64,000 bases of DNA from Marisa cornuarietis (GCA_004794655.1 SMMW01000525.1:62001-126000); one strand, 5' to 3'. Counted from the stretch's first letter, positions 31,302 through 44,197 are shown. Notes: generated by a model not told the origin, from the letters alone. Program-made: numbers and translations.

Positions 31302-34300
31302 TTATGCCTGCAACATTTCAGAGATAAAGCCATAAATATTAGAATTAAACAAGAAAAGTCCACATTTAAACTGTCACAGTAAAACTATTAAAGGAAATAG
31401 TGATCTAAGTACATAGGAACATTTTTGCGACAGAAATACATTATTTTAGGGGAAGCGGATGGCCGAGTGGTTAGAGCGCTGGCTTCCGAACCGAGAGCGC
31501 GCTGGTTCAATTCCCAATAAGCGCAGCAAACTTCCCCCAGTCGACCCAGCTGACGGGAATGGGTACCTGACTCCATAGAGGGTTAGGGAAGGTAAGGCAG
31601 CGAGGGAGAGGAGATGTGCACCACCCTCATGTAAATGCTGGCCCCGAGAAAAGTGGGGTCTCTAACACCTCACTCCCCGACGACCTGAAAAGGTTATGGG
31701 ATGACCTTTACCTTTTTACCTTTTACATTATTTTAAATATAAATATGTATTAGTAAATAGATATACGTTCTAGTTCTTTTTTGATAAAGAAATGTATAAA
31801 ATTAGGCCTACCCATTGACAATTTAAATCTTTGCTGAGTATATAAGGCCCGGTCATTCGAATTTTGTTTATATTTGTGATGAGGCACAGTTAAGATTAAC
31901 GAAAATGTTGCTGAATAATAAAATATTGGCACACCAGCATGTATGGTGATGGGTTAGCAAGGCATTTTTCGGAAAGAAATGGGTTTTTGTGTTTTAAATG
32001 TACATTGATTCTGTATTAGCCAAACTCTGAATCAGAAAAATGATTTGAGCGACGCTGGTTCTAGTAAGTCTGTCTATTCAACGATCCTTGTTTCGGTTGT
32101 ACACGTTTGTTGCTAGACATGCTGGACCTTACTTTTACCTGGATTATACATATAATTATAAAGTTATAATTGACTATTACAAATCAGAAACCACATTTTT
32201 ACTCTCACCAGTTCCAGCTTGCGAAACTTTGTAGGGGAACGTTACTTACAATACTCATTACAATAACAGCATGTGGCCTATCAGCCCTCACCACAACTCT
32301 TTCCCACTAAAAGACTTGAGGACTTGTGAATCAAAATGCAACAAGGACAGATTCTTAAAACACACAAATTACGTGAAAAAATATATATGGCAATTTGATT
32401 CATCTTTAAACGGGGTTCCAATACAAACCACGCTGTCCGTACTTGTAAAAATTTACTGTGATGTTACTCCTACTGGAACCAAAATAAACATACAAACATA
32501 AACATCATCTTCACTCTGGCCCCTCACACTGTTAGTCTGATGCTCCAAGATTCCTGCTTCTTAGTCTCTTCACATTTTGAGTCCACACTTGTCGTGAGGT
32601 AAGGAGCAGGTCTTCAGAAAGTTTCTGAAGACTTTGTATAATAATTTATGATTTTGCAGGTTAATAAAACTAATAAGAACTGAGTATTGAAAAACACCGA
32701 TGGTGACAGCAAAGCAATTCACCTAACAATAATACGCACTGCTAGAGGTTGTTTCTAGGGTTTTAGAGTGTGAACATTGATACTCACACTGCGCTTACAG
32801 AAGGAGGGAAACTTTGTAGTTGGGTCGCACGATATGTCATCCCAGTTTCCAGAGTCCAAGATGGTGCCGCAGTCCTGATCGTTAAGATTGTTAGGCTCCC
32901 CTTTAGCCCAGGACTGAAATGTAACTGTTTGGTTGGAGGTGGCAGACACCCAACTTCCCTCTTGGTCCGAATCATTGATCCCCAGCCATGCTATGGGAAC
33001 TATAAAAAACACGAAGAAAATGAAAAGGCTTACTTAAACATTTTTTCTAATTTGTTGATTGAAGGGGAAATAGGAGACAGGTAACGATACTTAACGAACA
33101 AACTACTACAAGAGTTTGTGTTTATTTTGTTAGTCATACTTGCCATTACATCAGATTTCTTCAGGACTGTAATATGGATTTGATCTTTTTGTTATCTTTT
33201 AAATGGTATCACCTTAGACACTTCTTGCTCAGAAATGTTTCTGAACACCTTCCTTATGCTACTCAAAACGACCATAATATTCACACGCTGAGTTCATTAT
33301 ACGTGTTCAGCTCTACAGGTTTTGTAAATCACACCTGACCTGTGTTTCAATTATGTAAAGTTAAAAGACCACAGACATGTCTTAATACACGTTGGTGTAG
33401 GAGTGAGTGATTGTTTTGTACAGGACAGTATCGGGGATACAAGCAAATGTCTTTCTGCATCAGGTTTACAGAGGACTGTACTCACCGAAAGATGACAATG
33501 GCTGGAATGGACTTAAGTCCGTAAAATGTTCGGGTTCTCTCTTTCTTTCTTTGTCTTTCTCTTACCCAGTCTCTCTCTCATCACACACACACACACACAC
33601 ACACAGCGTGAGAAAAGGCTAATGCATGTAATAAAATGTTTCGCCATAAATTCAAGTACCTTTCCTGTAGAGGAGTAAATTTTTGACAAATGTATTTTCT
33701 GAGGGCGAGGTGATTTCCACCAGATGGCTGCTCCTCAACTTACAAAGAGTCTGTAAGAGAGAGAGAGAGAGAATTAAATTGGCATGTGATTAAATAAAAG
33801 GTTGAAGAAAAGAAGAAAAAGAACCATTAAAGAATAGTAAGAATAGGAAAAACCGTGTGTTTTACGTGTCAGAAAGTTATGCTGTTCAGGGGCCAGTTGC
33901 ACAACACGTTTCTAAACCTTAAAACTGTTCTAAAGAAGCAAAATCTCTTCTTAGCCATTTTGATGCATTGCAGAAAAACATACAAAAACTGTACTGACAG
34001 GATGGAAAGTCAGACTTAAATAACTTTATCTTACCTAAAACAGTTTAAATTTTAAAAATTCTAAAATTGTGGTGTGCACTTTAAACTAATTATTTAAACA
34101 GACTTAAGGTCTAAAAGTGTTTAAAATTAGAAATGTGTTGTGCAACTCTCCCCAGGTTGCTTTATTTAACTAAAACAGATTTTCAAACATTCTGGCTGTT
34201 TAAATATATATATATATATACAGACATAATATAAATATCGCTACATAATAGAAATTAAAATGAAAGAAAGCAGATTTTAGGTGTGAGATAAACGGTGTAT

Positions 34301-37300
34301 TTTTTGAAAGTAAAGTGTTTTAACAAGAGTTTTTCTTCAAGACTATGTCATGGACATGGAGCAGTGAACTGTGAATGACTCCGTGTGTCTCGAGTACATC
34401 ACGCAAGTCCCAACTACCCTGTGATCGATGAGCTTATGTGAAGAAGTAAATCCACCAATAAAAGCACATTCCTCTAGACTATTTCATTATTAATTTATTA
34501 TGCACTTTGTTATATTCAGGAAAAGATCCCATGTCTATTTTTAGTGTAATTTTTAAAAATAGTGTTCTTCAAAAGAAATATTTTTTTAGAACTACGCAGA
34601 GACCACAAAACGAAAATCGTCAGTAAAGCTAAACGTGTATCAGAGACTCTTGACAGCAGCTTCGGCTGGAAATATGGCCTAAAAGATTTAAGTGTGAAAC
34701 CTTTTGCCCCATAAAGATGGTTATCTCTGTTTTTTCTGTGTCAATCTGTTTTCATCTCAGTGTCCATTGATTGGCCTTCACCTTTTGCTGGTATCCTGTT
34801 CTTTCTGTTACATTATTTTCTTGCCTGTGACATTTTGTTTCTTGTGAACTTTCTCGCCCATCTTGACAAATTTCCACTATAACAATTTGAAAGTGGGATT
34901 CAGACGATGCTACATCATTTCCCATAAGCTGAACATAGTGAACATCAGATACTACACCAGTTACTATCCTGCAAGTTTGTGTGTCATTGTGTCACCAAAA
35001 CTAGTTCTTGCACAGAAGTGTTACATGTTTACATACTTGTGTACGTTTACTGTATTAATGACCAGCGAGGTCTGCTACTGGAAAAAAGTACATGCCATTA
35101 AAAGACCAAGAAGACCAAATAGAAGTGTATTCATGTATATGTGAGCGTGCATGTGAGAAGATGTTAAGATATTTGTGTATTTTAATGTGTCTGTGCTTAT
35201 GTCTGTCTGTGTCCATGTTTATGTTACAATATTGTGCCTTATGAGTCATATGGATCTCAAGTTTCTTTTCGCTGTTTGCTTCACGGGACAATTTTTATGT
35301 TTGCCAAATCGTCAACTTCTTTGATAAAGAACAGTCAGCCTTGTCTTAGAATAAGTACCGCGAAATATACACTCAGGGGGAACCTTGTCTTTGCATGAGT
35401 GCCGCGGCCTAGACCCTTCTCTTGTTGTTGTTGTTCTTCTTCTTATTCTTCTTCTTATTATTATTATTCTTATTCTTCTTATTATTATTATTAAAATGCT
35501 TTGCACATTTAAAGTCTGTGGAATGTAGACAGTGGCACCACCCAGTAGTTCACAGAGACTTACAATGGCGTCAGTCCACGACAGTGGGTTCTCAATGAAG
35601 GTGTAACAAGATTCGTCATTTGAAATCCACGCTTCTGGACACACACAGTCTGCAGACAGGAAAAACAAGAGAACGGATGAATAATGTAAATTGTTATTTT
35701 CGTTAATATCAAGCTGTTATCCTTCTCAACATGTGTGATTTACAGTGTTCATGTAACTCTTTACTTGATGTGCTAAGTCTCTAAATATCCTTCGTGCTTT
35801 CTAAAACCAATGAAACTACAATAAAGTAACGAGTAATTTCTGTATTTACAAGGATGTGCTACTGAATGGCAATAATGCAAAGTGTTGGCTGTAGAAAGGC
35901 ATCAAGGTGGTGATGACGATGCTTTTGTTGTGCTCACTCCATGTGAAACAAATACAACAACTACCGGTGTTCATCAGTATCAGTGGTCTTCGAGACATTT
36001 CGGCTAGGAAACCTCGACCAGTAGGTATTTGACTCTTTATTCTCTGTTGTACGACTACATATACGTGACGGTTGCAGGTAACTAATGATTCTTACCTGAC
36101 ACGGTCTAGTCGTGCTGCAATTATTTACTAGTAGCTGACTTCAGGACAACCAAAGGTGTCACAGCTTTGCACGAACAATACTATATTTGCAGCCCCGACA
36201 TTTTATAAACGACAACAAGAGGACGACCACATTCGGCATCACTATCATCGATGACTGAAAACGTCACACTCTACTGTAATTTATGTCACAATACTGGACG
36301 TCACACTCTACCGTAATTTGTGTCAAGATACTGAACGTCACACTCTACTGTAATTTGTGTCACAATACTGGACGTCACACTCTACTGTAATTTGTGTCAC
36401 AATACTGGACGTCACACTCTACCGTAATTTGTGTCAAGATACTGAACGTCACACTCTACTGTAGTTTGTGTCACAATACTAGACGTCACACTCTACTGTA
36501 ATGTGTGTCACAATACTAGACGTCACACTCTACTGTAGTTTGTGTCACAATACTAGACGTCACACTCTACTGTCATTTGTGTCACAATACTAGACGTCAC
36601 ACTCTACTGTAATTTGTGTCACAATACTGAACGTCACACTCTACCGTAATTTGTGTCACAATACTAGACGTCACACTCTACCGTAATTTGTGTCAAGATA
36701 CTGAACGTCACACTCTACCGTAATTTGTGTCACAATACTAGACGTCACACTCTACCGTAATTGTGTCAAGATACTGAACGTCACACTCTACTGTAATTTG
36801 TGTCACAATACTAGACGTCACACTCTACTGTAGTTTGTGTCACAATACTGGACGTCACACTCTACCGTGATTTGTGTCACAATACTAGACGTCACACTCT
36901 ACTGTAATTTGTGTTACAATACTAGACGTCACACTCTACTGTAATTTGTTACAATACTAGACGTCACACATTACTGTAAATTGTTACAACACTGGACGTC
37001 ACACTCTACTGTAATTTGTGTCACAGAACTTGACGTCACACTCTACTGAATGTAACACTCTGCTGTGACTCGTGTCAAACTGCTGACAATTTAACACTTA
37101 GCTGTGATGCATACAGCACCATGAATCAGTACACGTCACACACGTGCAATGAACACCGCGCTGGTTTCGATGACACGCGAATTATCTGCAATACGTGTCG
37201 CAGGTGGCTAAAATTGATGTCACTGAAACGTGTCGGTTTAAGTTGAAGTAGTTGCGCTTTGAACCTTGTTTTAAAACAGAACAGGGCCAACTGATTATCG

Positions 37301-38632
37301 ACACATGTCATGTCGAGCTAAAGCTGATTTGCATAAAGATGGAGGAGGATGGTGACAGTGGGGGACCTTCCAGAGATCAGCCTCCTGGATACGAGTGGAC
37401 TGCTTTGGTTCTAGATGGAGTCTGCCGGCAGGGAGCGCGGTCCGAGATGATCCGGGCCTCGGCCAATGCAGCATGGAGTCTCTTTTGTCAGGAATAGCCA
37501 TGGTCCTGTCTCTAGGCTCATACACTAGGTGGCGCCCATCTTCCTCTCCAAGTGAATTACAGCCGATGGGTCGGCCTGGTCACAAAGTGCTGGGCCCTGG
37601 CCGGTACTTGAACTGTCAGCATCGTGATTTTCTGTAGAGGTTCACTCCTTTACACTTTATCGTTCCCAAGATTTTTCACAAGCTAATGGAGCCTTTTATA
37701 GCTTTGTGTTAATGGCTGTGGATAAAGAAAACTCTCCAGTGCTGCGTGTGTACATATCTTTCCAACTGTCAGCCGCGCCAGCTGGATACCCGTATATTGC
37801 AGCGATCGACCAGCTTTCAGGAATGAAAACACAACTCAGAGAGTTTGGGGATGTTCGGAAAAAGGGTTATCGACCCTGACTATTTTCAAGAAGCTTGGGT
37901 TGTCACCCTTGGGTGTATACTAGTAGGAATGTATAATAGACGACTTATGGAAAAGCCCTTGACTGAACGAATTGTTCACTGGAGCCCCTGTTGTTGTTGA
38001 CAACTCACTTTTGTCATTCCCAGACGAGTCGTCGAAGTAGAGAGACCCTGTGAAGAGACTGGGAATGCAAGTGATTCCTTGCCTAGACAAGGTGTTGAAT
38101 ATGTTCTCTTTTATTATTGATATGGTTATCTTTGTAACGGTCGGTGAAAGAATGATGAAGAATCTTAACATTTGGTCGGAAATTTTTTTATTGTGAAAAA
38201 GTGTGGGTTTTTGTTGCAACAGGAGGACATCGCATTCATCAGTGCAGTGTCTGCACAGCCAGCACCAGGTGTCAGTGATTATAAAAGTGGTGATATCATC
38301 TATATTAGTGCAGTGTCTGCACAGTCAGCACCAGGTGTCAGTGATTATAAAAGTGGTGATATCATCTATATCAGTGCAGTGTCTGCACAGCCAGCACCAG
38401 GTGTCAGGGATTATCGAAGTGGTGATATCATCTATATTAGTGCGGTGTCAGCATACTCAGCACCAGCTGTAGTGGATCAGATGGCGAGACAAACAAGGGA
38501 GAGGGAAAGAATTCAAGGTGTGTGTGTGTGTGTGCGTGTGTGTCTGCGTATGTGTGTGTTTCTGTGTGTGCGTGTGTGTGCGTGTGTGTGTGTGTGTTTG
38601 TGTGTGTGCGTGTGTGTATGTATGTGTGTATG

Positions 38633-38675
<43 letters not shown>

Positions 38676-40123
38676 AATGAGTTAGAGGAGATCTTGTATT
38701 GTTTCGTGTGTGAATGGTGTCTTGTGTTTGACGTCACGTGTGCGTCATTTGTTTGACGTCATTTTGGGAAAAGAATGACGTAAAAATAAGAAGAAAGACG
38801 ACGGTTCCATGGCCAGATAGAAAAGAGAGATCAGCGAGTTCTTCATCTTCCATAAATCAACTAGAAATCTCTTCACCTTCATCCCCACCTACTGGGGGCT
38901 CGTCGAGCGTGGTGTATGTGTGTGATATGCGTCGTGTGTATGCAAGGTAAGTGTCTGTGCGTCTTATTACAGAGTGAGTGTGTGTGTGTGTGTGGTCGGA
39001 CATGGACTTTGCGTGAACGAAAGTGTGATCGTTTGTTGTTTAACCGATTGCATTGGGACACTAATCTGGGACATTAGTATTACCTGTTGCAGTCCCCACT
39101 TGAGAGGCTGTAGAAATTAGAAGTTTGAACTCAGGTGCAATTGGAGAATTAATTTTGGTGTGTAGAAGTTCTATGATTTAAAGGTTAATGGAAACGTGTG
39201 TGACTGATGGGTTATACCTGGTCTGTTGTTACTAGAGATGTATTTATTTTATATTACTTGTCTGTTCTTAGAGTAGATTTTTTAAGCCTACCCTTAAAGA
39301 TAATTAAAACTTCCGATAATAAGTGTGAAGCCCATAGACAGGTCTTGTGATTTGTTGAGAGAAAGAACACATGTGGGAAAGAATGTTTGCTGGTGTCCAT
39401 TGTCTGTAGAGTATGTGTTCCCCCAACTTGGGAGGATAAAACAGAGAGAGAGAGACAAAGTGAGACAAAGAGAGAGAGAGACAAAGTGAGACAAAGAGAG
39501 AGAGACAAAGTGAGACAATGAGAGAGAGACAAAGTGAGACAAAGAGAGAGAGACAAAGTGAGAAAAAGAGAGAGAGACAAAGTGAGACAATGAGAGAGAG
39601 ACAAAGTGAGACAAAGAAAGAGAGATATAAAGAAAGAGAGAGAAGGAGAAGACAATGAGGCGCCAGTGGTAAAGTGGATAAGACACTCGCATGTCAACAC
39701 TGCAGGGAAAGGTTCTTAAAATATCATCTCGGGACACTTTGTGTGTGACACCCACTCGCAGTGCCAGTCGTCAGGGGCTTTGTCCTCCGGTTTTCTTGTT
39801 TCCCTTCCTCTCCATTCATAGTACGAAACGACCTTTAGGTGGAATCACTTTGCCATCAACCCAGTCAACTAACCAACCAAATAAACAACCCTAAAAAACA
39901 CTGAGGCTTGAAATGTGAGAGAATGAGTTAGAAGCAGATGAATTGTTTGCTCTACACAGTCTGAAACATGTGAACCTGAGACCCACTTGGCACTAAATAC
40001 AGACAGGAAGCCTTTAGTTCTACAATTAACATCACTGACCACCTACTTCTGTGTTTCTCACCGTTAGCCTGCTTACACCTTTTTCTCGAATATTCTAGGG
40101 TTTTTATGTGGTAATAGATGGGG

Positions 40124-40208
<85 letters not shown>

Positions 40209-40608
40209 ACTGTGAGGACATAAGTGTGTACGTACGTGCGAAGGTTTAAATGGTGCGAAAGAAAGCCACAACTATTAACGAATTTGAGCTTAAAAGACTT
40301 GGTATAGAAAGAATTGCATTATATAAATAACATCCTAAACAGTTTGATTGTATTTTAAACTTTACTCATTTTCATGTATCATAGGTTTAACAGAAATAAT
40401 CAGCAAAACATATTGAAATGTGCTAAAGGAAAAACCCTGTATTACCAATGCATGGAAAAGATATATTTTAGAGAAAACACGAGAATAGTAAAAGTAAAGA
40501 CAGAGTGTACAGCTACTACTGAGAGGATAAACTCGTCCTTAAGTAATGAAAGTACTTACAGCAAGTGCCACAGAGTGACAGAAGAACAAGCAGTGTTGTT
40601 GAAGACAT
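31302..40608 (-). CDS. Lectin gene E: secreted C-type lectin (EPN/WDD)
   Basis: Model: complement(join(31302..31307, 32788..32999, 33660..33750, 35564..35649, 40560..40608)), 444 bp, 147 aa. Signal peptide MSSTTLLVLLSLCGTC; exon 2 CVCPEAWISNDESCYTF; exon 3 TLCKLRSSHLVEITS and ENTFV; exon 4 AWLGINDSDQEGSWVS, SWAKGEPNNLNDQDC, GNWDDISC and FPSFCKRS. EPN is the mannose-type site-2 motif. WDD replaces the usual WND, which may alter calcium binding. All introns are GT-AG with matching phase. Exon 5 adds only Ala-stop. Intron 1 is ~4.9 kb and holds a minisatellite array. Inverted twin of gene F. Confidence 0.9.
31437..31735 (+). mobile_element. SINE-1 copy 3, with 12-bp TSD
   Basis: Most complete copy: A-box region GGCCGAGTGGTTAGAGCGC, B box GGTTCAATTCC, body, and a CCTTTTTACC-type tail. 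The 12-mer TACATTATTTTA is duplicated exactly at 31437-31448 and 31724-31735. It is absent from the matching place in X' (about 55.43-55.50 kb), so it inserted after the X/X' duplication or was lost there. Confidence 0.92.
35423..35493. repeat. (TTC/TTA)n imperfect trinucleotide repeat
   Basis: TTG, TTC and TTA triplets in intron 2 of gene E. Absent from the matching site in X'. Confidence 0.85.
36262..37060. repeat. 37-bp minisatellite in intron 1 of gene E
   Basis: About 21 units of GTCACACTCTACYGTAATTT plus GTGTCACAATACTRGAC. Each unit junction recreates GACGTCAC, a CRE-like sequence. Variants are YG at the CTGTAA/CCGTAA position and AGATACTGA for ACAATACTAG. Inverted partner array at 49995-50690. 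Confidence 0.95.
38245..38475 (+). repeat. 66-bp tandem repeat, 3.5 units
   Basis: Units begin at 38245, 38311, 38377 and 38443 with CAGTGTCTGCACAGCCAGCA. 66 is a multiple of 3, so one frame stays open through it by chance. It sits in intron 1 of gene E and is absent from X'. Confidence 0.93.
38519..38674. repeat. (GT)n imperfect microsatellite
   Basis: GT-rich array with interspersed C, A and T interruptions. Confidence 0.96.
39446..39635. repeat. GA-rich minisatellite
   Basis: Repeats of GAGAGAGACAAAGTGAGACA, with units of about 22-30 bp. The matching site in X' (49.88-49.93 kb) has only a short CT-rich run, so the array expanded in X. Confidence 0.92.
39657..39898 (+). mobile_element. 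SINE-2 copy 1 (tRNA-derived, LINE-like tail)
   Basis: tRNA-like head (A-box-like GCCAGTGGTAAAGTGGATAA, B-box-like GGTTCTTAAAAT), a body, and a 3' end at 39822-39862 with CGAAACGACCTTTAGGTGGA then ATCACTTT, followed by an (AACC)n-like tail. The 3' end matches the terminal ~45 nt of the I-like LINE. A CACTGAGGCT motif follows at 39899-39908, as at the 49.6-kb copy. It is the same insertion shared by X and X'. Confidence 0.82.
40127..40192. repeat. (GT)n microsatellite
   Basis: 66-bp GT array in intron 1 of gene E, followed by a short GA run. Confidence 0.97.
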
Positions 40609-40641
40609 TTTCCTCGCAATGCCTACTACTGGAGGTGTAAG

Positions 40642-40649
40642 TATTTATA
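40642..40649 (-). promoter_or_regulatory. TATA box of gene E
   Basis: TATAAATA on the minus strand, 34 bp before the ATG at 40608, in the context AAACTATAAATAC. The same spacing and context occur in gene F, and a close version in G and H. Confidence 0.72.
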
Positions 40650-40924
40650 GTTTACAAAACCTCCTCATATTGTGATGTGAAATGTGTTATGTGCACGTCA
40701 GGTAGATGTCTGCTACTTGTCACATGTCACAAAGACCGACAACTGTGTTTATTTATTTGATAGCACAGTCCTTACACCAGCTGCTGCTGGCCAGCAAAAC
40801 ATAAAACTTTCCTGATCAACATCTTTTCATCGACTAATGGCTTGTAACCGTCATAACGATGACGACGTCCACTGCCATGACTATCGCAGGTATACGCCAT
40901 CAGCCGCTGACCTTCGTGAACTTA

Positions 40925-43011
40925 CTGTAGGTGGCGCCACACACGTCTTCCCGCTGGTGGAAAGTCGGCGATGGCACTATCAGAAAAAGAAATATCACTT
41001 TTAAATCACAATAAAGAACAACTTTTCGTCACATGTTCAGAATATATCTGTGTTTTGTGTGAGTGGAAGAATAAAGTGTATGTTGTGAGGATAAATGGTA
41101 CCCGCCACCAAAATCTACAGCCGCTCGGTGGTCATTGTCCGTGTGCCGTGTCACGTGTTTGGATGGTTGGGTCGGTAGTTGTGCTCGCGCTCACAAACTT
41201 TCTCATGGATATTAATGTGCACAGATTAAAATAAGTCAGCCAAGATTGTCGGACATGACGATGTACTTTTTAATAGAATAAAATAGTTTTAAATCGCAAT
41301 AGCAGGCGAAACAAAATATCCGTCATCTTTGAAATGAAGTAACTCGAAACAAGTGCAAAATACCACGTGCTTCTCTAGTTGAGCGTGAAAGAGCAGTTTC
41401 TGCTGAACCAGATCATATATCACATGGTGATGTCAAGTTTATGATAACCAACCGCTTCCCGGGTAAACAGACCCACCCTGTTTCAAGATGTTGCTACGAG
41501 AAGGCAGTGACGATGGCGGCTAAGGCAGCGGAACAGATTGATGGAAATATGCAGAATTACCCAGGCAAATATTCATGAACACTTATTAGACGAATGCTTG
41601 TATTAAGTGTGATTTATTTTGTTTATATACAAAGACATTTGGTAGATTATTCAATGTTAGCACGAAATAAGAGTCGCATAGCGGCCATTGCCGCAGACAT
41701 GAAAGAAAAAGGGTTTATGCTGTTTTAATTACGATAATATTGAAATAAAGACACACTAAATATTTCTTGAATGTGTAATAAAAAGATTTTTGATATATTT
41801 GTCTCATAGTGCCTGCTTTTGTTTAAGACAAGCTCTATTAAATTACGAGATAATAAAACCGGAGGTATGTTGTCGGCAGCCGTCAAAAGATTAGCTGAAG
41901 CAGACGATGTTTCTAACGAAGATTTAGTGGGTATACGTAGTTGTAACACTTACTGTAATTGTAACTACACACAGAAACGTCGACGATTTACTGATTGTTA
42001 TACATCGATAGAATCTTATCGTTAGTGATACATTTTAGCTGGAAGTTCAACTGTTAAAATAAGATAAGAAGCAATTAATAATATTACAGATAACAAAATG
42101 TGTAGAACTATTTGACTGTTTTCATGGTAAAAAATATTGTAATCTACTTAAAACTCAGATCCAGACAATAACCAAGTGAATTTACGAGGGGAAGCAGCGA
42201 GGCCCATGCAACTGATAACCAAACCCGACTAATATTTATTAGTATGACAACAGCTCTTGTTATTATTTATAACAACTGCTTCAATCTCTCCTCTTAGTCA
42301 AAAGGGAAGGGGTGACTGTATGACTCACACACACTTTTGGGATGTTCACTTATTATTCACTTGTGTGTGTTATTTATATCATCACCATTAAGTAAAAGCT
42401 TGGGTTGACTAAGAAGACTTGAGTGTCCAGAACAAATATTAAATACTCTTCCCTTTTATTCACCACCCCTCCACTACATTAAAAGTAATTAACATAATCT
42501 TGATTTGAATGTGCATGTGTTTTTTATCAGTGTTTCAAATTTGAACCAAATCTGTCTAGTAGATTACAAATGACACCTTAGTTGATTACCCTAAAACGTT
42601 TCATTTTTCCGCTTAAAAAAATTGATCAACTTTAATATTTGAAGCTTCATGTCTCACAAAGAGACCTTAGGACAACAGTATTTAAGTATATTTTAGGCGT
42701 ACTTAGTAAATTTAATATTTGAAATGGAGCACTTGAAATATGGTGACTTCATGCAAAATGATCGAATCCGAAACAGTTTTTATTTTATTTTGGATGTATT
42801 TTCTCCATTTTTTTTGCTTTTGGAAATTAGCTTTTCAGTCACTTGAGTAGAAAGTCAGTGTTGGTAACTGTTCACGCAAAGTACTTGGGGACTTCTAAGA
42901 TTTCAAGATGTTACATGTCAGAGCTTCAAACATGCGAGTAAATAAGGGAGTAAATGTGTGTCGCGAATCACAAACTTCAAATGGCAATATCTCCAAAACT
43001 AATAAAGACAG
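40925..43011. other. No gene recognised (between X and LTR-like unit)
   Basis: Two modest plus-strand open frames (40971-41234 and 41819-42025) have no recognisable domain or splice partners. I do not call them genes. The sequence is AT-rich and single-copy within the window. Confidence 0.4.
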
Positions 43012-43220
43012 TGTCACGGATCGACCCGTGACAGAAAAGAATGTCAGAAATGGAGTTAGCTCCCTTGTTTGTTTGGTACAGCAGGGTTAGTGGCCTTTGG
43101 GGGATAAGTTTGCTATGGTTGAAAAGCGTGACGTAAAAGAAGGTATGACGTGGGGTGTCGTCTGCAAGAGCGCAGAAGTTTCTGAAGAGAAAACAAATAA
43201 TGGTTTGAGTGGAATGTACC

Positions 43221-43289
<69 letters not shown>

Positions 43290-43960
43290 TTTTTGGAGAA
43301 AAGTAAATGAGGTCAGCATTTGGAGTATTTCTGTGTGTGTGAAAAGATTCGTCAGTTGCTGTGTGTCTGCCAGTGGATTCTATATTGGGAGTCATTGCTG
43401 TGCTTTTGGAGATTCGTAGTGGTGCGTATTTCTATATAGTTTCAAGGAGAATTACAGGCAAGCGTATATCTGTGGGTGCGTGAGTTGTGATCAGACGTTG
43501 ACAGTGTGAAGTGGTCAGGTACGTTTTGAGAAACTGTTGATGAACATTGGAAGAAAATTAAGCTGATATAGAGAAGAGACGGTGAGCGACGTTTGAGTGG
43601 AAGGTTGAAAGACATCTAAGTTGTTGAAAGTATATTCCTGCTCCCTTGTTCTCATATATTGACTGGGGATATTGCAAATATTGGAACGGTTTATATAATC
43701 ATTAATTAGCTGCGAGGTATGTTGATGTAACTTTTATTTGAAATTCGTTGAGTGTGGGAAACTATATGGAATTTTTTGAATTATAGAGATATAGGAACCC
43801 ACGTGCAGGTCTTTGTACTTTTTTGTGTGAAAGGACACCGTGCGTTCTTGACAGACAGAGACTGAATTTTGTTTCATTTTTCTTGCATTTTCTTGTACTT
43901 TTACGTGAACAAAAAAAATACTTAAAAAAATCATATTGTGTGCCGGTTCCTACTTAGAGC
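43012..43960 (+). mobile_element. LTR-like unit, copy 1
   Basis: Starts TGTCACGGATCGACCCGTGA and continues with GTTAGCTCCCTTGT, GTGACGTAAAAGAAGG and, near the end, TTATAGAGATATAGGAACCC then ACGTGCAG. These landmarks recur in the same order on the minus strand at 55.80-56.61 kb. It contains a (GT)n array at 43220-43288. The 3' boundary is not resolved. Confidence 0.5.
43220..43288. repeat. (GT)n microsatellite
   Basis: 69-bp GT array inside the LTR-like unit. Confidence 0.97.
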
Positions 43961-44197
43961 TGCCTCGTTATTTCTCTTAATAACTTTTACGTACAAACAT
44001 CCTAATGCTACATAATGTCAACAGCAGTATCGCACAATCCACAACCAACATCAGGAAATATTTTTCAAAGACTTTTTAATTCGAGAAGAACTGTGCTTCA
44101 AGTAGGAACATCATAAGATGGCGTTGGTCGACTCCTCACGTGACATCTAGAATCCGTTGACAGCAGGGATGAGAAGAACGACTTTCTTATACGAGTC

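Larger units (their letters stand above)
31140..40924. repeat. Inverted duplication block X
   Basis: Matches 48716-55757 in reverse orientation, including all exons of gene E, the 37-bp minisatellite, SINE-2 and the promoter. The inner break is at GAACTTA (40924), the outer near 31140. Private to X: SINE-1 copy 3, the 66-bp repeat array and expanded GA-rich repeats. Confidence 0.92.

Noticed and set aside
31449..31530. tRNA gene (A and B box)
   Set aside because: Part of SINE-1: it is followed by a SINE body shared with two other loci and bracketed by a target duplication. It does not fold as a full cloverleaf by eye.
36262..37060. CRISPR-like array
   Set aside because: 37-bp units are contiguous with no spacers, in a eukaryotic intron. 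It is a minisatellite.
38172..38756. 194-codon plus-strand open frame through 66-bp repeats and a GT array
   Set aside because: The 66-bp unit is a multiple of 3, so the frame stays open by chance. The C-terminal half is a Val-Cys translation of (GT)n, it lies in intron 1 of gene E, and it is absent from X'.
39254..39755. Two overlapping ~150-codon minus-strand frames rich in Leu/Ser
   Set aside because: Translation of the GA/CT minisatellite. No start context, domain or conservation in X'.
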